Counted from the stretch's first letter, positions 11,390-22,650 are shown. The stretch: DNA of 64,000 bases from Polyporus tsugae (GCA_024305745.1 JAHRBS010000015.1:62001-126000); one strand, 5' to 3'. Program-made: numbers and translations. Notes: generated from the letters alone by a model not told the origin.

Positions 11390-11397
11390 CCATCACC
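11390..11397. repeat. hAT target site duplication, right copy
   Basis: CCATCACC, identical to 2916-2923, immediately after the hAT end ...GGCAACACTA. Confidence 0.9.
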
Positions 11398-11623
11398 GGA
11401 ACAATTCCATTGATCTTACTACCGATTACGAGCTTATCAGATTATTATCCCGGCTTATAAACCCTTACAAGGTCTCGAATAAGTGGCTATCCTTATGACT
11501 TCGACGCCGTTTCCGTGATGAGTCCCTTGCCACTGTACTGTCCTCGGTGGTCTGTTCTAATGGCCAGCGTAATCATGATCCTCTTAATAGACTCTCTCAT
11601 CTGACATCGATGATTCCGCATGG

Positions 11624-12996
11624 GTGAAGTTCCGAGAATTCGCGCGCCGGGTGCGCGAACTGAACACTGGTCCGCCGAACTGTTTCATCCACCCCGACGT
11701 CTGGAATACGCTCGCCACTCGGCTAAAAGGCACTCCTCTTCTACCACGTCTCCACCGCCTTCACATCTCGATGAAATACAACGATCCCGCATCGTTCGTG
11801 CTCTGCCTCTCTCCGACGCTACAGCGCCTCAGCTTCCAGTTCTGCGATGGCCATGGCGCACCCATGCTGACGGACGGCAAATTCGTCCAGAACATCATCT
11901 CCGTCATTTCTGCAACTGAGGAATGGAATTTCCCCTGACATTCTATCGGCAGCTGGCAGGATGGCCGTTACCGGAATGCACAGAGGCGGTTGCACAACAC
12001 CTTTGCTCGATTGGCCGTTTGACTCGCCTAGAAACCCTCAACCTCGCCCCTACCATGTCCCGAATCAAAGTCCCTGCCCTCCGAGCCCTCTCCACGTTGC
12101 CGTTATTGCGTAGCCTGCGGCTGTTCATGCCACGCAAGCGCGAGGACGAAGATGACGCCCTATCGTTGGACGGCCTGACTAAAATCGGACATCTTCACCT
12201 CAGCGGCGCAGTGGAAGACATTCTCCGAATTGTGTCGGCCATCCCGCCTGCGGATCTCCGTGACCTGCGTCTGTGCATCAGGGGATCGCAAGTAAACGCT
12301 ATAGAAGGAGCTTTCCGAGCGATCAAGCGCTACATTCCCCAGGAACTCGAGTCCTTCGAGTGCACCTTCTGTGGCCCGATCGCGAAGGGCCCCAAGTCGC
12401 TCCTGAGGCTGTTCCACCCCTTCCTGAAGTTCCACGAGCTGAAGTACTTCGGCGTTCACATTTTCATGGGGCACGAGATGCATGTCTACGACAACGACCT
12501 GCGCGCCTTCGGTTCCTGCTGGCCCAACCTCGAGCGATTCGTGCTTGACTGCTGGGAGTTGCCGACGGGAGCTTCTCGGACGGCCACCCGGCCTACTATT
12601 ACCGGCCTGATCAAGCTGGCACTGGGCTGTCCCCAGCTGCGCTTCGTTCGACTGCTGGGTTTGAGGGTCGGCGCATTGCCTGCCGTCGATATCATCCCTG
12701 AAGAGGGCCGCGCGCGCATGCAGTACTTCGACCCGTGCGTTCTCGTTAACGACGAGAAGGCGGACTTGGACGAGGTTGCGCAGGTCCTCGACCGCCTCTT
12801 TCCTGACCTGGCGGATGTCCCCCCAAAACACGGCGATTACAACACATCCAAGGACACGGATTCTTGGGACAAGGTGCGGGAGTTGATGCGGGCGAGGAGA
12901 ACGGCGCGCAAGCTTAAAGTCAATGTGCTCGACGGTCTCTCGCATGAGGTGCGACCGGACAATTCTTTGGCGGTGACATCCCTCGTTCTTCTCTAG
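11624..12996 (+). pseudogene. F-box/LRR protein, C-terminal region with frameshift
   Basis: The frame at 11624-11938 reads VKFREFARRVRELN, a Trp-containing helix, RLKGTPLLPRLHRLHI and LSPTLQRL, matching the start of the second exon in intact F-box/LRR genes here. Coding then moves to another frame at about 11925-11940. It continues to 12996 with leucine-rich repeat-like blocks (LTRLETLNL, LPLLRSLRLF, GHLHLSG, PNLERFVLDCW, CPQLRFVRLLGL) and the family tail (VAQVLDRLFPDL). No intron with good splice sites bridges the shift and no F-box exon lies directly upstream, so a pseudogene is most likely. A sequencing slip at one base could also explain the shift. Confidence 0.6.
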
Positions 12997-13229
12997 GCGA
13001 CGCAAGGAGCACATAATTGGTAGTACATAGCGTAGAGCATGCTAAACTAGTATCCTTTCATTCTTCCTGCATAATACACGATACCGGAAGAAGAGTATTC
13101 AATAGGTGCATGCCCCAAAAGCAAGTCCGTCGATTGTCTTGTGAGTACAAACCGACGCCAACCTGCAGCGACTGCGATACAAATATAAGTCCATCTTCCA
13201 AATGGTAATCCCAGTCCACGCGCACCAAG

Positions 13230-14030
13230 TCAGGAGCGCTTCAGACTGAGCGCGCGAACCAACATGCCCGCCCCTGCCCACCGCGACTTGGGCGGAGCAA
13301 TGACGGGTGGTAATGGCTTGTTCCTGTGGACGTTTTCGATCGCTTGAAGCCTCTGGGAGGGCCAAACGAGCTTGCTGATATATATTGCGTGGCGCCAGGC
13401 CGGCGGGGCCTGCCCTAACGGCGATTCGGGGCGACGGCGCGCGAGCTGCAACCCGGAGTCGACGTTGACGGGGAGCTCCTGGCTCGTATCGTCGTCCTCT
13501 TCAAGCGACATTATGTCGGAGACCACAACGTAGTCGGATTCCCAGGGCGACTGGGGGCGCGACAACGTCCGAGCCGACCTGTCCCCAGCTGAAGAACTAC
13601 GGACCACAACGGTCCTGCGTTCGAGTGCGCTTTCTCCAGCCGCGTTCATCGCCGAGAGGACATCCCCACAACTGAATCGCGTGTTTCCGAAGTCGAGGTC
13701 CAAACGAAAGTTGTTCTTGTCTGTGGTTGAAGGAGTGTGGGATACCTCCTCGTGCTCGTCGTCTTCAGCCTCGTCTTCAACCACAGAAACGCTCGGACGC
13801 CTGAATGAACTGGCGCCGCGTCCCATGGGTGGGCCCGGACGACCGTCCAGGATCTAAGACATTGATCAGTTTTTCTCTTACGCCGGGTGGCTCAGCGTGG
13901 TTGGACCACATACCGAATCCAACGTCGACCGCATCTCCTTGGGCAAGGAACTCGGCGATGGAAGCGCCGGAGTGACGATAATGCTCGGGATGCGATATTC
14001 GGAGTACTTCGAACCCAAAGGCGAGGCCAT
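13230..14030 (-). CDS. Uncharacterised 246-residue protein
   Basis: Two exons, 14030-13914 (39 codons from ATG) and 13853-13230, are joined by a 60-nt GT-AG intron in phase 0. The product is low in known motifs: a Ser/Pro-rich start (SIIVTPALPSPSSLP), a long acidic Asp/Glu patch (VVEDEAEDDEHEEV), several Ser-Arg clusters and a tail with AWRHAIYISKLVWPSQRLQAIE. No signal peptide or membrane segment is seen. It may be an intrinsically disordered nuclear or cytosolic protein. A TATA-like box lies about 100 nt upstream. It is convergent with the F-box/LRR remnant and upstream of, in the same direction as, the glucosidase gene. Confidence 0.65.
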
Positions 14031-14130
14031 CTGAACAACAAGTCGACGGAGGTATTAGGTAATAGGAGGTATCAGGTATGAGTGGCAGGATGAGTGGGCC
14101 GATGCAGAACTGCAGACCGACGTCGGGTCA

Positions 14131-14141
14131 ACTTATATATC
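14131..14141 (-). promoter_or_regulatory. TATA-like box of the 246-residue gene
   Basis: On the minus strand the sequence reads GGATATATAAG about 100 nt upstream of the ATG at 14030. It is the only strong TATA match in the 390-bp gap to the glucosidase gene. Confidence 0.4.
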
Positions 14142-14422
14142 CCCGACGTTCGACAGGGAGTGTGGCCGGCCACACAATGCGGCGGCCAGTGCGACGGGAA
14201 TGTGCACAAAGCGGGATTGCTTTGTCTCCATGCGGCCATGGCTGCCATTGGCTAGGAGAGGCTAGGCGCCCATCCATCACGCTTTGTCGTTCAAGTCGAA
14301 GGCTAAGCGCACCTGAGGCTATAGATGAGTTTGCAAAGCGGTCAGACTATATAACAGGTTGGGGGGTATGGTGAACGCTTTAGAACAGTAACCATGCGAC
14401 ATCGCGGTATCTAAGTAAGCGC

Positions 14423-17400
14423 TCACGCTTTGACGAGGATATCCCAGTCGTTCGTAACCGCCAGCTTGGGGTCCCGGATGACCAGAACGCTCGCGGTGCC
14501 CTCCTTCTTGTCCGACGACGCGACTCCAGCGGTGTATGTCCACTGGAGCTCCCGGCCGCCCTCGACGGCGACGCTCGACGGCTTCGCAGGCAGGCCGAGG
14601 ACGACAATCTTCTCGACACGCACGTCTGCAATGGCCTTCGCGAAGTCGTTCCTACTGTCGTACGCGGCGAGCGCGACGTGGTCGACGGCCTCCGCGGGCT
14701 TCTGCACGGCGAGGTTGCGGCTGCTGATGCGAACACCCTTGCTCTTCTTGGCGGGCTTCTCCGCGGCGAACTCGCGCCACACGAGCTGGCCCTGCTGGTG
14801 CGAGAACGTCTCACCATCGTCGAGATAGAGCTCGCCGCGAGCGCTGTTGTCCTTGCTGAGGGCGACGCGGAGGGTGAAGGGGTCGCGCTTCATGAGAGGA
14901 GACGAGCGACGAGGACGCTCGCGAGTCGAGATGATGGAGCCGCCACGAACGAAGAGAGGGATCTGGTGCAGTTCGGAGGGAATGGTGATTTCCTTGCCGT
15001 TGACGTCGCTGCGGTACGCGTTGTTGTTGAAGTAGTCATAGTAGACCTCCATGGCAGATTGTGAGGGCGGGCATAAGTATATTCACATGAAGACAACTCA
15101 CCTGGTCCTCAGCGGGGAGGTAAACCGTCTCCTCCGTAGCACCCTTACGAGTAACAGGCTTGACCAACAAGCCAGAACTACCCACGAAGTATTGGTCGTC
15201 GAGAGAGAAGCCCCTCTCGTCCCGCGGGAAAGCAACGAAGTGCGGACGCACGACAGGCAACCCCGTGACGCTCGCCTCACGGAACGCGGTGTACCACACG
15301 GGGAGCATGGAGTACCGCAGGCGGAGCATGTCACGCACGATTCCCTTGTATGGATCGTCCAGCAGGTAGGGCTCGCGGCGCTTCGTGTCGATGTGCGCGT
15401 GCGCACGCATGAAGGGCGAGAAGATGGCGACTCCGTACCACCGCACAAGCATCTCCGGCTCGGGGTTGCCGAAGAAGCCTCCGAGGTCGGCTGCGGGAAA
15501 AAGTTAGCGTGGATGGGGCAGGGACGTCAGAGGTTCACGCACATCCAGAGAAACTGAACCCGGCGATGTTATTCGCCAGGACCATCTTCACGCCGACGGC
15601 CATGTGCTCCCAGGTGCCCAGGTTGTCACCCGTCCACATCGCACCGAAGCGCTGAGAACCAGCGTAGAAAGAACGCGTCAGGACGAATGGCCTCTTGGGA
15701 GGATCCGTCCGTGCTATGACAGCTTGTGAGGTCAGGTTGGCCTGTAAACGAGACCATGAGTCACCAAATTGAGTCATGGGAAACCCATGCACTCACAAAG
15801 AGCATTCCGTTGATGTTGTGGACATCACGGTGCTCCCAACCGCCATAATGGATGTTTTCACGCGGCATGCTAATCTCCGGGCCGTTGAAAATAGAAGGCT
15901 GGGATGCGCATGAGCACTGATCCAGTGAACGCAACTGGAGCACAAACCTCGTTCATGTCATTCCAAATACCAATGTTGACGGTGCTCTCAACCCATGACC
16001 ACTGGTCGCCGTGCTGCTCGGTCTTGAACAGCGACTTCCACCAGTCCCAACTGCGAGGGTTGAAGTAGTCGACCCAAGCGCTACTACCGCTCCAGCACCA
16101 GCCCTCGTAGTCCGTCGCGCCGTCGCCCTTCTTGACAACGATGCCGAGCTCGGTCGCCTGCTTGTAGACTGGATAGTCATCAGTACGTTTCAAGTGCGGG
16201 TCAACGATGATGACCATCTTCCGCTCGATAGCCTCGACGTCCTTGATCATGTCGACCGGATCGGGGAAGTGCCTCTTGTCCCAGATGAAGTACTTGTGCT
16301 CCTCCGAGTACTCGATGTCGAGCCAAAACACGTCGACGGGGATGTCCTCTTCATCGAAGCGCTTCTGCACGGTGCGGACGTCTTCCGAGCTCACGTAGTT
16401 CCAGCGGCATTGGTGGTAGCCGAGAGACCAGTGTGCCGGGAGCGCGGGAGTGCCCGTCAGGCGCGTGTACTGAGCGAAGATATCTGCAGGAGTAGGCCCA
16501 GGGAGGATGAAGACGTCGAGGATACCGGTCTCTGAAATCCAGTGGGAGGTCGTGGACTTGGGAGTGGGACGGCCAACGTCAATCCAGGTTTCAGATCCGA
16601 CTGCGTTGAAGATGGCAACGGTGGAGTCGACGGAGTGCGCATGCATGAAGGGAATGGAACCGTAAAGCGACATGGTCGAGTCTGCGAGGTACTCAAAAAC
16701 ATCGGCGTTAAACAGACGATATGGGTCGGTGAAGTGCGCGTCCTCGCCGGTGGTAGTGGGAAGGTCAAGACGGGTCGCGTGTTGAGGGATACCGTAGACA
16801 TGACCATGGTTGGGGAAATCAATATCCAGAGAAAGAGACTCCGGACCTGATAGTTGGTCAGAGCAAGAATATTGCTGAAGCGTTTGAATAACGCACCTTT
16901 GGGCTTCGGATCCGTGAACGAGTTGAAGGTCTCCTCCCACCAGTCGTCCTCCTGTTCGCCCTCGAACCAGGCGGCGCGCGGATGAACACCCAAGGCGACC
17001 TGAGCGTTGTCATCGGTGTCCACACCTTCCTCCGGAACCGCGATACCCTCCTTGCTCTTCGCGACAGACTCCTTTGTACGGAAGTGCTCCATGTGAAGGA
17101 GACCACGGTTGTTCAAGACGACCTGCTCCTTCCCATCCCGCGACAGCGTTACCTTCAATGGCTCGAACGCAACCTTGACCTCGATGTTCTTCTTCGCGCC
17201 GTATACCGCCTTCACGCTATCCTTCGCTACAGTCCATTGCACCTTCTGGCTGACCTTCGGCTCCTCTAGCAGCGCCCAGGACGCCGCCTCGTCGTAACGT
17301 TTTCGCAGACCATCCACTTCGTCCATCCGCACCCGCACTACTCCATCGTCGTGTATCCGGACATCGATACTGAACTTGACGTCAGGGTATATGGAAGACT

Positions 17401-17620
17401 TGATCGCTGCGGTGAGCCAGGCTTGGTCGGGTGAGAGTATCACGCTGGATGCGTCTACTGAGTATGGAGACCTCCAAGAAGGATTCTCAGCAGCCCTAGC
17501 AGAGAGTGCGCGTCCACGTCGACAGAAGCCAGCTTGAGAACATGTCTTGAAATCATGACTCTTGACGGCGAGGACCGCTGGGATGGCGGCAAGCACCAAG
17601 AGGGAGCCAAACCCTCGCAT
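14423..17620 (-). CDS. ER alpha-glucosidase II, catalytic alpha subunit (GH31)
   Basis: Six exons (17620-16897, 16846-15948, 15898-15797, 15741-15543, 15490-15102, 15046-14423) join in frame to 978 residues, close to the usual family length of roughly 900-970. A signal peptide (GSLLVLAAIPAVLAV) precedes the family start DFKTCSQAGFCRR. The GH31 core has WLDIEYSEEHKYF, the nucleophile motif GIWNDMNEPSIF split by an intron after the Glu codon, and RSFYAGSQRFGAMWTGDN with the acid/base Asp. In the ER lumen this enzyme trims the two inner glucoses from N-glycans and controls calnexin cycling. It normally pairs with a beta subunit that is not in this window. The upstream neighbour at 17925 is divergent, leaving a 304-bp shared promoter gap. 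Confidence 0.95.
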
Positions 17621-17924
17621 TCCGAGCGACTACCAGGTCTCCCAATGAGTGCTGCAAGTAAAAAAGGTCGAGCCTGAGTGTAGGAGACGGGTGAGGCCTG
17701 AGGAGTGGGATGCAGGGACACTTTGAGCGTAGGTATTCGAGTTGACCATCCTACGTGGAAGGCAGTTCAGACTCCGTCTAAACCCACATTGCCTAGCATT
17801 TACCTCACCCTCAATGTCAATTTAAGCTCAACTTACAAGTATTAGGACTCCGCTCAAGTTCTTACTCTGCTACTTATAGACTTTTACTTATTCCAATGAT
17901 TTGAATCATTCTCTGAAAACCGCC

Positions 17925-18614
17925 ATGCCATCCCTCTACGTCGACCTCTCACACACCCTCGATCCAGATGTTCAGATATACCCTGGAGATCCTGTCTTCA
18001 CCTGCTGCCCAGTTCAAACAATTCCAAAGGACGGAAACGCGGTCCATAGCATTTCCATGGGTACACATACCGGGACTCACGTCGATGCACCCTCCCATTT
18101 CATCGAGGACGGATCTCCAATCGACCAGCTCCCTTTGTCCACGTTCATTGGCCATGTCGTCATAGTCGACCTCACGCACAAGTCCGCCAAAGACAGGATC
18201 GCGTGGTCCGATATTTCAGCGTACGAGGAGACCATTCGCCGCAAGGCCGCTCTCGATCACGGTGTGTTCGTCTTCTTCCACACAGGCTGGTCCCAGTATT
18301 GGAAGTCCGAAACGTACTATGACCATCCGTTCCTTGACGTGGAAGTCGCGAAGAGGCTGTTAGATCTTAGGGTGAAGGTTGTTGGAGTCGACACCCTCAG
18401 TCCGGACGAAACTCGTGTGGATGGCTCGACGCCAGACTTCGCCGTCCATGACGTCGTGCTCGGCGCTGGCGTAGTAATTGCGGAGAACCTCACAAACCTT
18501 GCAGTCCTGCAAGCAGGAGACTGGTTCGTGAGTCTTGTTCCGCTCAAGCTGGGGGGCCTGGATGGGTCGCCCGTGCGCGCATTCGCGTGGAATACGGATG
18601 CGTTGTCGCAATGA
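17925..18614 (+). CDS. Cyclase family (kynurenine formamidase-like) metal hydrolase 1
   Basis: Single exon, ATG at 17925, 229 residues. The hallmark metal-binding motif HxGTHxDxPxH is present (GTHTGTHVDAPSHF, about residue 46-59), with DLSHTLDPDVQIYPGDP at the N-terminus and the family C-terminal region (VGVDTLSPD ... ENLTNL). PF04199 members bind two metals and include arylformamidase, which opens N-formylkynurenine, and polyketide or isatin hydrolases, so substrate cannot be assigned. No signal peptide. A second copy of the same length follows 371 bp downstream in the same direction. Confidence 0.88.
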   Translation: MPSLYVDLSHTLDPDVQIYPGDPVFTCCPVQTIPKDGNAVHSISMGTHTGTHVDAPSHFIEDGSPIDQLPLSTFIGHVVIVDLTHKSAKDRIAWSDISAYEETIRRKAALDHGVFVFFHTGWSQYWKSETYYDHPFLDVEVAKRLLDLRVKVVGVDTLSPDETRVDGSTPDFAVHDVVLGAGVVIAENLTNLAVLQAGDWFVSLVPLKLGGLDGSPVRAFAWNTDALSQ

Positions 18615-18985
18615 GGAAGGTGCGTAATCTATTCCGGGCTGCTTCGGGATTCCATGGAATGCCACTCGAAGACGAACATACCCTTACCGCATTGTCACAG
18701 CTCACGGCGTCCGTCTATACTTGGACCCACAACACAAGCAGCCGAGATGCCAAATGTCTTAGACCTCATTAAGCTCCGTCGATTCCACACCATCATACGT
18801 ATGTCAGGCGACGCAGGGACTTCCCCCGGTGACGCCAGGTTCCCCAAAGACCGAGGTCACGGACTGCGCGCTCCGAACTTGAGCATCTACTTAAACGGTG
18901 CACGCACCGCCCCACCATCGTTGTCTTAGGGCCATAAAGTCACCCACCTGCTCCCCCGCCGACCCCTTGTCTCAGTACCACAAAC

Positions 18986-19675
18986 ATGCCAGATTCACCC
19001 CGCACGATCATCGACCTCAGCCATCCCCTCGTCTCGGGCCAAGTCCCCGCATGCGCCGGCCACCCATCCTTCCGCGCGTCCCTCACCTTCAGCCTTGCCA
19101 AGGGCGACTTCGCGAACGTCCACTCGCTCACTCTCGGCACGCACACGGGCACGCACCTCGACGCACCCTACCACTTCTTCCAGGACGGCGCCACGGTCGA
19201 CCGCCTCGACCTCGCCCTACTCGCCGCCGCCCCGGCCGTCGTCGCGGACGTCCGGTACCGCGGCTCACACGAGCGCATCATCTGGGAAGACCTAGCGCTC
19301 GCCGCCGAGGAGGTCGCCCAGCGTCACGCCCGCGTCTTGCTCTTGTGCACAGGCTGGGCGCGGAACTGGGCGAAACCCGACTACAGCGACCACCCCTATC
19401 TGGACGTTGAGGCTGCGAGGCGAATATTGGGATTGGGCGTCAGGGTGATCGGGCTTGATACGCTCAGCCCGGACGAGGTCACCCCTGAGGGGGAAGGCTC
19501 GGATGTGCACCGGGTCGTACTCGGGAGCGGAGGCATTATCGTCGAGAACCTGGCGAAGTTGGAGGAGTTGGTGGATAGCGGGTGGAAGCATGTGACGGTC
19601 AGTTTGCTGCCGCTCAGCTTGGATGGGTGCGACGGGAGTCCGGTACGAGCGGTCGCTTGGGAGGGGACGGAGTAG
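18986..19675 (+). CDS. Cyclase family metal hydrolase 2 (tandem paralogue)
   Basis: Single exon, ATG at 18986, also 229 residues. It shows IDLSHPLVSGQVPACAGHP, the metal motif GTHTGTHLDAPYHF and a C-terminus (IGLDTLSPDEV ... ENLAKLEEL ... CDGSPVRAVAW) that aligns throughout with the upstream copy. The two have clearly diverged in protein sequence, and this copy is richer in G+C at third positions. It is therefore an old tandem duplication, possibly with different substrates. Function is as for the first copy: metal-dependent hydrolysis of an N-formyl or cyclic amide/ester substrate, unproven. Confidence 0.88.
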   Translation: MPDSPRTIIDLSHPLVSGQVPACAGHPSFRASLTFSLAKGDFANVHSLTLGTHTGTHLDAPYHFFQDGATVDRLDLALLAAAPAVVADVRYRGSHERIIWEDLALAAEEVAQRHARVLLLCTGWARNWAKPDYSDHPYLDVEAARRILGLGVRVIGLDTLSPDEVTPEGEGSDVHRVVLGSGGIIVENLAKLEELVDSGWKHVTVSLLPLSLDGCDGSPVRAVAWEGTE

Positions 19676-20157
19676 CGTGGCCATGCCGATTCCAGGGAGA
19701 GTTTCCTGTCTACCTTATGTTCCCTCCGTCGTGTACTTGAATAACATGTACTATAGTAATCAGTCTTAACTGATGGCGGGAGGAGGGAATTGGCTCGCGG
19801 CAAGCCACGATCTCAACCTTGACCTTCAAGTTGTTAGTGCCATCTTGCTTATCCTTCTAATCCAACCAACACCCCATTTATCTCCCTTCATATAAGTGTC
19901 TTTGCCATCGCTGCAAACCACGAAACTAGCCCAATTGCAGTTCCAATGCCAGAGTAGTATGCATGGCGCGAAATACGATCAACTTCTTACCGCAATTCAC
20001 TGGCAACGTGTCGAATGCTGGCGCTCCCGGACAATTGAATCGCAGAAAACGTCGTAATGTATTAACTCCTAATTACTGTACGGTATACCCGTATGATCGT
20101 GATCCCCTTCACAAACACCAAATGATACTATCCATATACATATACCATACCCACCAC
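19676..20157. other. Intergenic between convergent genes
   Basis: Contains the 3' flanks of the second cyclase gene and of the minus-strand secreted gene. No feature recognised. Confidence 0.5.
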
Positions 20158-21853
20158 TTAAGCACACTCGCCAGCAGTCTCTGCGGCGATGTTCCACTGG
20201 CTGCGGAGCGTGGCGCCGTTGTAGCTGAACGCGGGGAACTTGGACGTGCCGGGAGCCGTGGCGCCACCGTCGGCCTTGAAGCACTTGGCGAGGAACTGGT
20301 TCGTGATCGTGGCCGGGAGCACGAGCTGGCCGGAGTGCGCTGCAAAACGAACACCGCGTCAGCATAGGCCACATGACACACGAGTCGAGAGAAAGGGGAG
20401 ACACGACACGCACTGCTGCGGTTGAGGAGCGAGAACTTGACGACGCTGGTCGCGCTGACGCCAGGGACGGCCGTCTTGATGTGAGCAATGCGCGCGTCCT
20501 CGAGCTGCTTCTTCTTCGCCGCGTTCGAGGAGTCGCCGACGAGGTTCTCGGGGATGAACGCCTTGCGGAGAGCCGTGCGCCAGTTCGAAGACGACTTGGC
20601 GAAGATCGCGCACAGCTGCGCGGTCGTGTCCTTGTTGACCTTCGCGTTGTTGTTCGCGAACGCGATGGCGCTGTGGGAGGGCTCGCGTTCAGACTCATGC
20701 ACACGGAGGGAAGGGTGGCTGGAGAGACCACGTACATGTCCTGGTCGTCAGTGACGTACACGCCTGGCCCGATCTCGGCGTCGGCACCGCTCGTGCCCGC
20801 GGTAGTGCCCTTGGGCCCGAGCCCGAGGAAGTCGAGGACCCCGTCGGCCTTGACCGGCTTCTCGAGCTGGCCCTTGGACTCCCAAAAGGCGGCGGTGTCC
20901 TGCCCAACGCGTCAGCTGCGTGAACTAGAGCCACAACGGGGGAAGGGGCGTACACTGTTGGTACCGTGCCAGCCGATGAACTCCTCGTTGTCGCGTGCGA
21001 AGAGGTGCGCGACGTAGTCGAACGCACGAGCGAACATCCTCGGCTTCTTAGTCGGCTTCGTGGGCTTCTTGATGGGGCACTGCAAACAATGTTAGTCGGC
21101 GATGAATGCCACTGAACTACTTTCGAGACCTACCGCACTTGGCTTCGACGACCCGCTGGCCTTGGCGGTCTTCGAAGCCTTGGACGTCTTCGCGGGCTTC
21201 GTCGCCTTGGTCTTCGTAGGCTTAGCTGTCTTCGCGGGCTTAGTAGCCTTCGCCTTAGTGGTCTTCGCGGGCTTGGTAGCCTTCACCTTAGTCGTTTTCG
21301 CAGGCTTCGTCGCCTTCACCTTGGTCGTCTTCGGCTTGGGGGCCTTAGTGACCTTGGGCTTGGGAGCCTTGGTCTTCTTCGCCTTGGGCACTTTGGGAGC
21401 CTTGGGCTTGGAAGCCTTCGGCACCTTCGCGGTGGTCTTCTTGCGCGCACGGCGCTCGAGAGTCGAAGACTCTGCGTCGTCGTCTTCCGAGTCTGCGTCG
21501 TCGTCGATGTCGCGTGCCTCGAGATCTTCGTCCTCGTCCTCGTCTTCGAAGTCACGGGTCTCGAGGTCTTCGTCATCCTCCTCAGGGTCTTCATCCTCCT
21601 GGTCGAAGTCGCGTGCGTGGAGGTCCTCGGTATCCTCCTCATCGTCGAAGTCAGCGACGGGTGCGGGCACGACGGAGGGCTCGGTGGCCCCGTTCACCTA
21701 CGGACAATAAATCAGCACAATGAGACGCCTCACGAAGATCGCGCAACGTACATTACTGAGGTCGGTTGCAGCGGCATCGCCAACCGGAGCGGACTGGACG
21801 GAGGCGGAAAGAGCGAGAACGGCGAGAACGAGAAGGCGGTTGAAGGACGGCAT
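20158..21853 (-). CDS. Secreted ADP-ribosyltransferase-like protein with acidic/Lys-rich pro-region
   Basis: Six exons (21853-21752, 21697-21134, 21079-20954, 20899-20736, 20670-20414, 20339-20158) give 464 residues in frame. A signal peptide (LLVLAVLALSASVQSAP) is followed by an Asp/Glu-rich region with repeated LxxRDF sites (LHARDFD, LETRDFE, LEARDID) and LERRARKK, then about 90 residues of Lys/Ala/Thr/Pro repeats (KATKPAKT type). The C-terminal domain has FIGWHGTN, then GPGVYVTDD and AIAFANN. This order and spacing resemble the His-Gly-Thr and Tyr motifs of diphtheria/exotoxin-A-class ADP-ribosyltransferases. The catalytic Glu was not placed with confidence. No lesion is seen. Alternatives are a diverged inactive fold or an unrelated secreted family. 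Arg sites in the pro-region suggest Kex2-type processing, which is inference. Confidence 0.6.
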
Positions 21854-21894
21854 GATAAACGTGCTAGCGTGGCGTTGATGCGGTATGGAGCAAT

Positions 21895-22107
21895 GAATGT
21901 ATTGGCGATGAGTAGTTTCGTGAAGGAAAAGCCGCACAGCTGTAGGAGGGATATGTTAGCCTGCATAATAGAGCGACGACAGGTATGTCGTTGGGACGTA
22001 CCAGCTGAAAGGAGTTGAGAAAATTTAAAAAAAGAGGAGAGGTGGCTCGAAGGAGAAACGAAGGCGAGCTGGAGAAACGGAATGGATCACGGTGGGGTAT
22101 ATATACT
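21895..22107 (-). promoter_or_regulatory. Promoter and 5' UTR intron of the ADP-ribosyltransferase-like gene
   Basis: Minus-strand TATA-like run GTATATATAC at 22097-22106. Downstream, a probable 5' UTR intron starts at a GTACGT next to CAGCTG (about 22001) and ends before the ATG at 21853. The block containing GCCGCACAGCT, CCAGCTGAA and GGTGGCTCGAA recurs upstream of the repeat-precursor gene at 35497-35671, so both share a promoter/leader ancestor. Confidence 0.45.
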
Positions 22108-22650
22108 AGTGCAGGCCGTGCGGCAATCTTCGTTTGCGGTTCGGGCACCCGGCCTGAAGGTTGGCGAGTTACACAGCATGAAGAGCGGGCTCTAGAATAC
22201 GTTGATCAAAGTATCAGTGTCGCCATGGTGTTTATTGTTGCCAGAAAACATTTCAAAAGGCGGGATAGAATCTATAGCCGTGACTCAAGCTTCAAGCTGG
22301 TGTACTATTTTGCACTCGAAGGTCGGGAATTTCTGAACCAAGCCGATAGAAAGGAACTTTTGGGACGAGAATCCCCGACACACCAAAACGACGATCCGTC
22401 GATCCGTCGATCCACGCCGTGTGAGAGCCTGAGGAGGAGGAAGAGAGGACGTAACAAACCTCGAAACGGTAAGCGATACGCTCGGTGCTGATGTAATCCG
22501 CCAATCCGGATATCGGCCACCGCCTGTCGGATGCCATGCTCGGACTGCGGCTCTGCGCTTGAAGTTGAAACGCAGTGCCAGTGCAGTGCTTCCCTCCACC
22601 CACATAAGCTGGCTCCCCGGCCAACGCACTCGTGAAACACACCATCCGCC
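22108..22650. other. Bidirectional promoter gap
   Basis: Lies between the divergent starts of the ADP-ribosyltransferase-like gene and the small Cys-rich gene. No further motif recognised. Confidence 0.4.

Noticed and set aside
12160..13014. 284-codon minus-strand frame
   Set aside because: Antisense of the F-box/LRR region, with no recognisable motif.
21170..21420. Short regular repeats that could look like a CRISPR or satellite array
   Set aside because: They are in-frame Lys/Ala/Thr/Pro codon repeats of a secreted protein, in a fungal genome.
21102..21710. 202-codon plus-strand frame rich in Phe, Ala, Leu and Ser
   Set aside because: Antisense of the Lys/Ala/Pro and Asp/Glu repeats of the ADP-ribosyltransferase-like gene.
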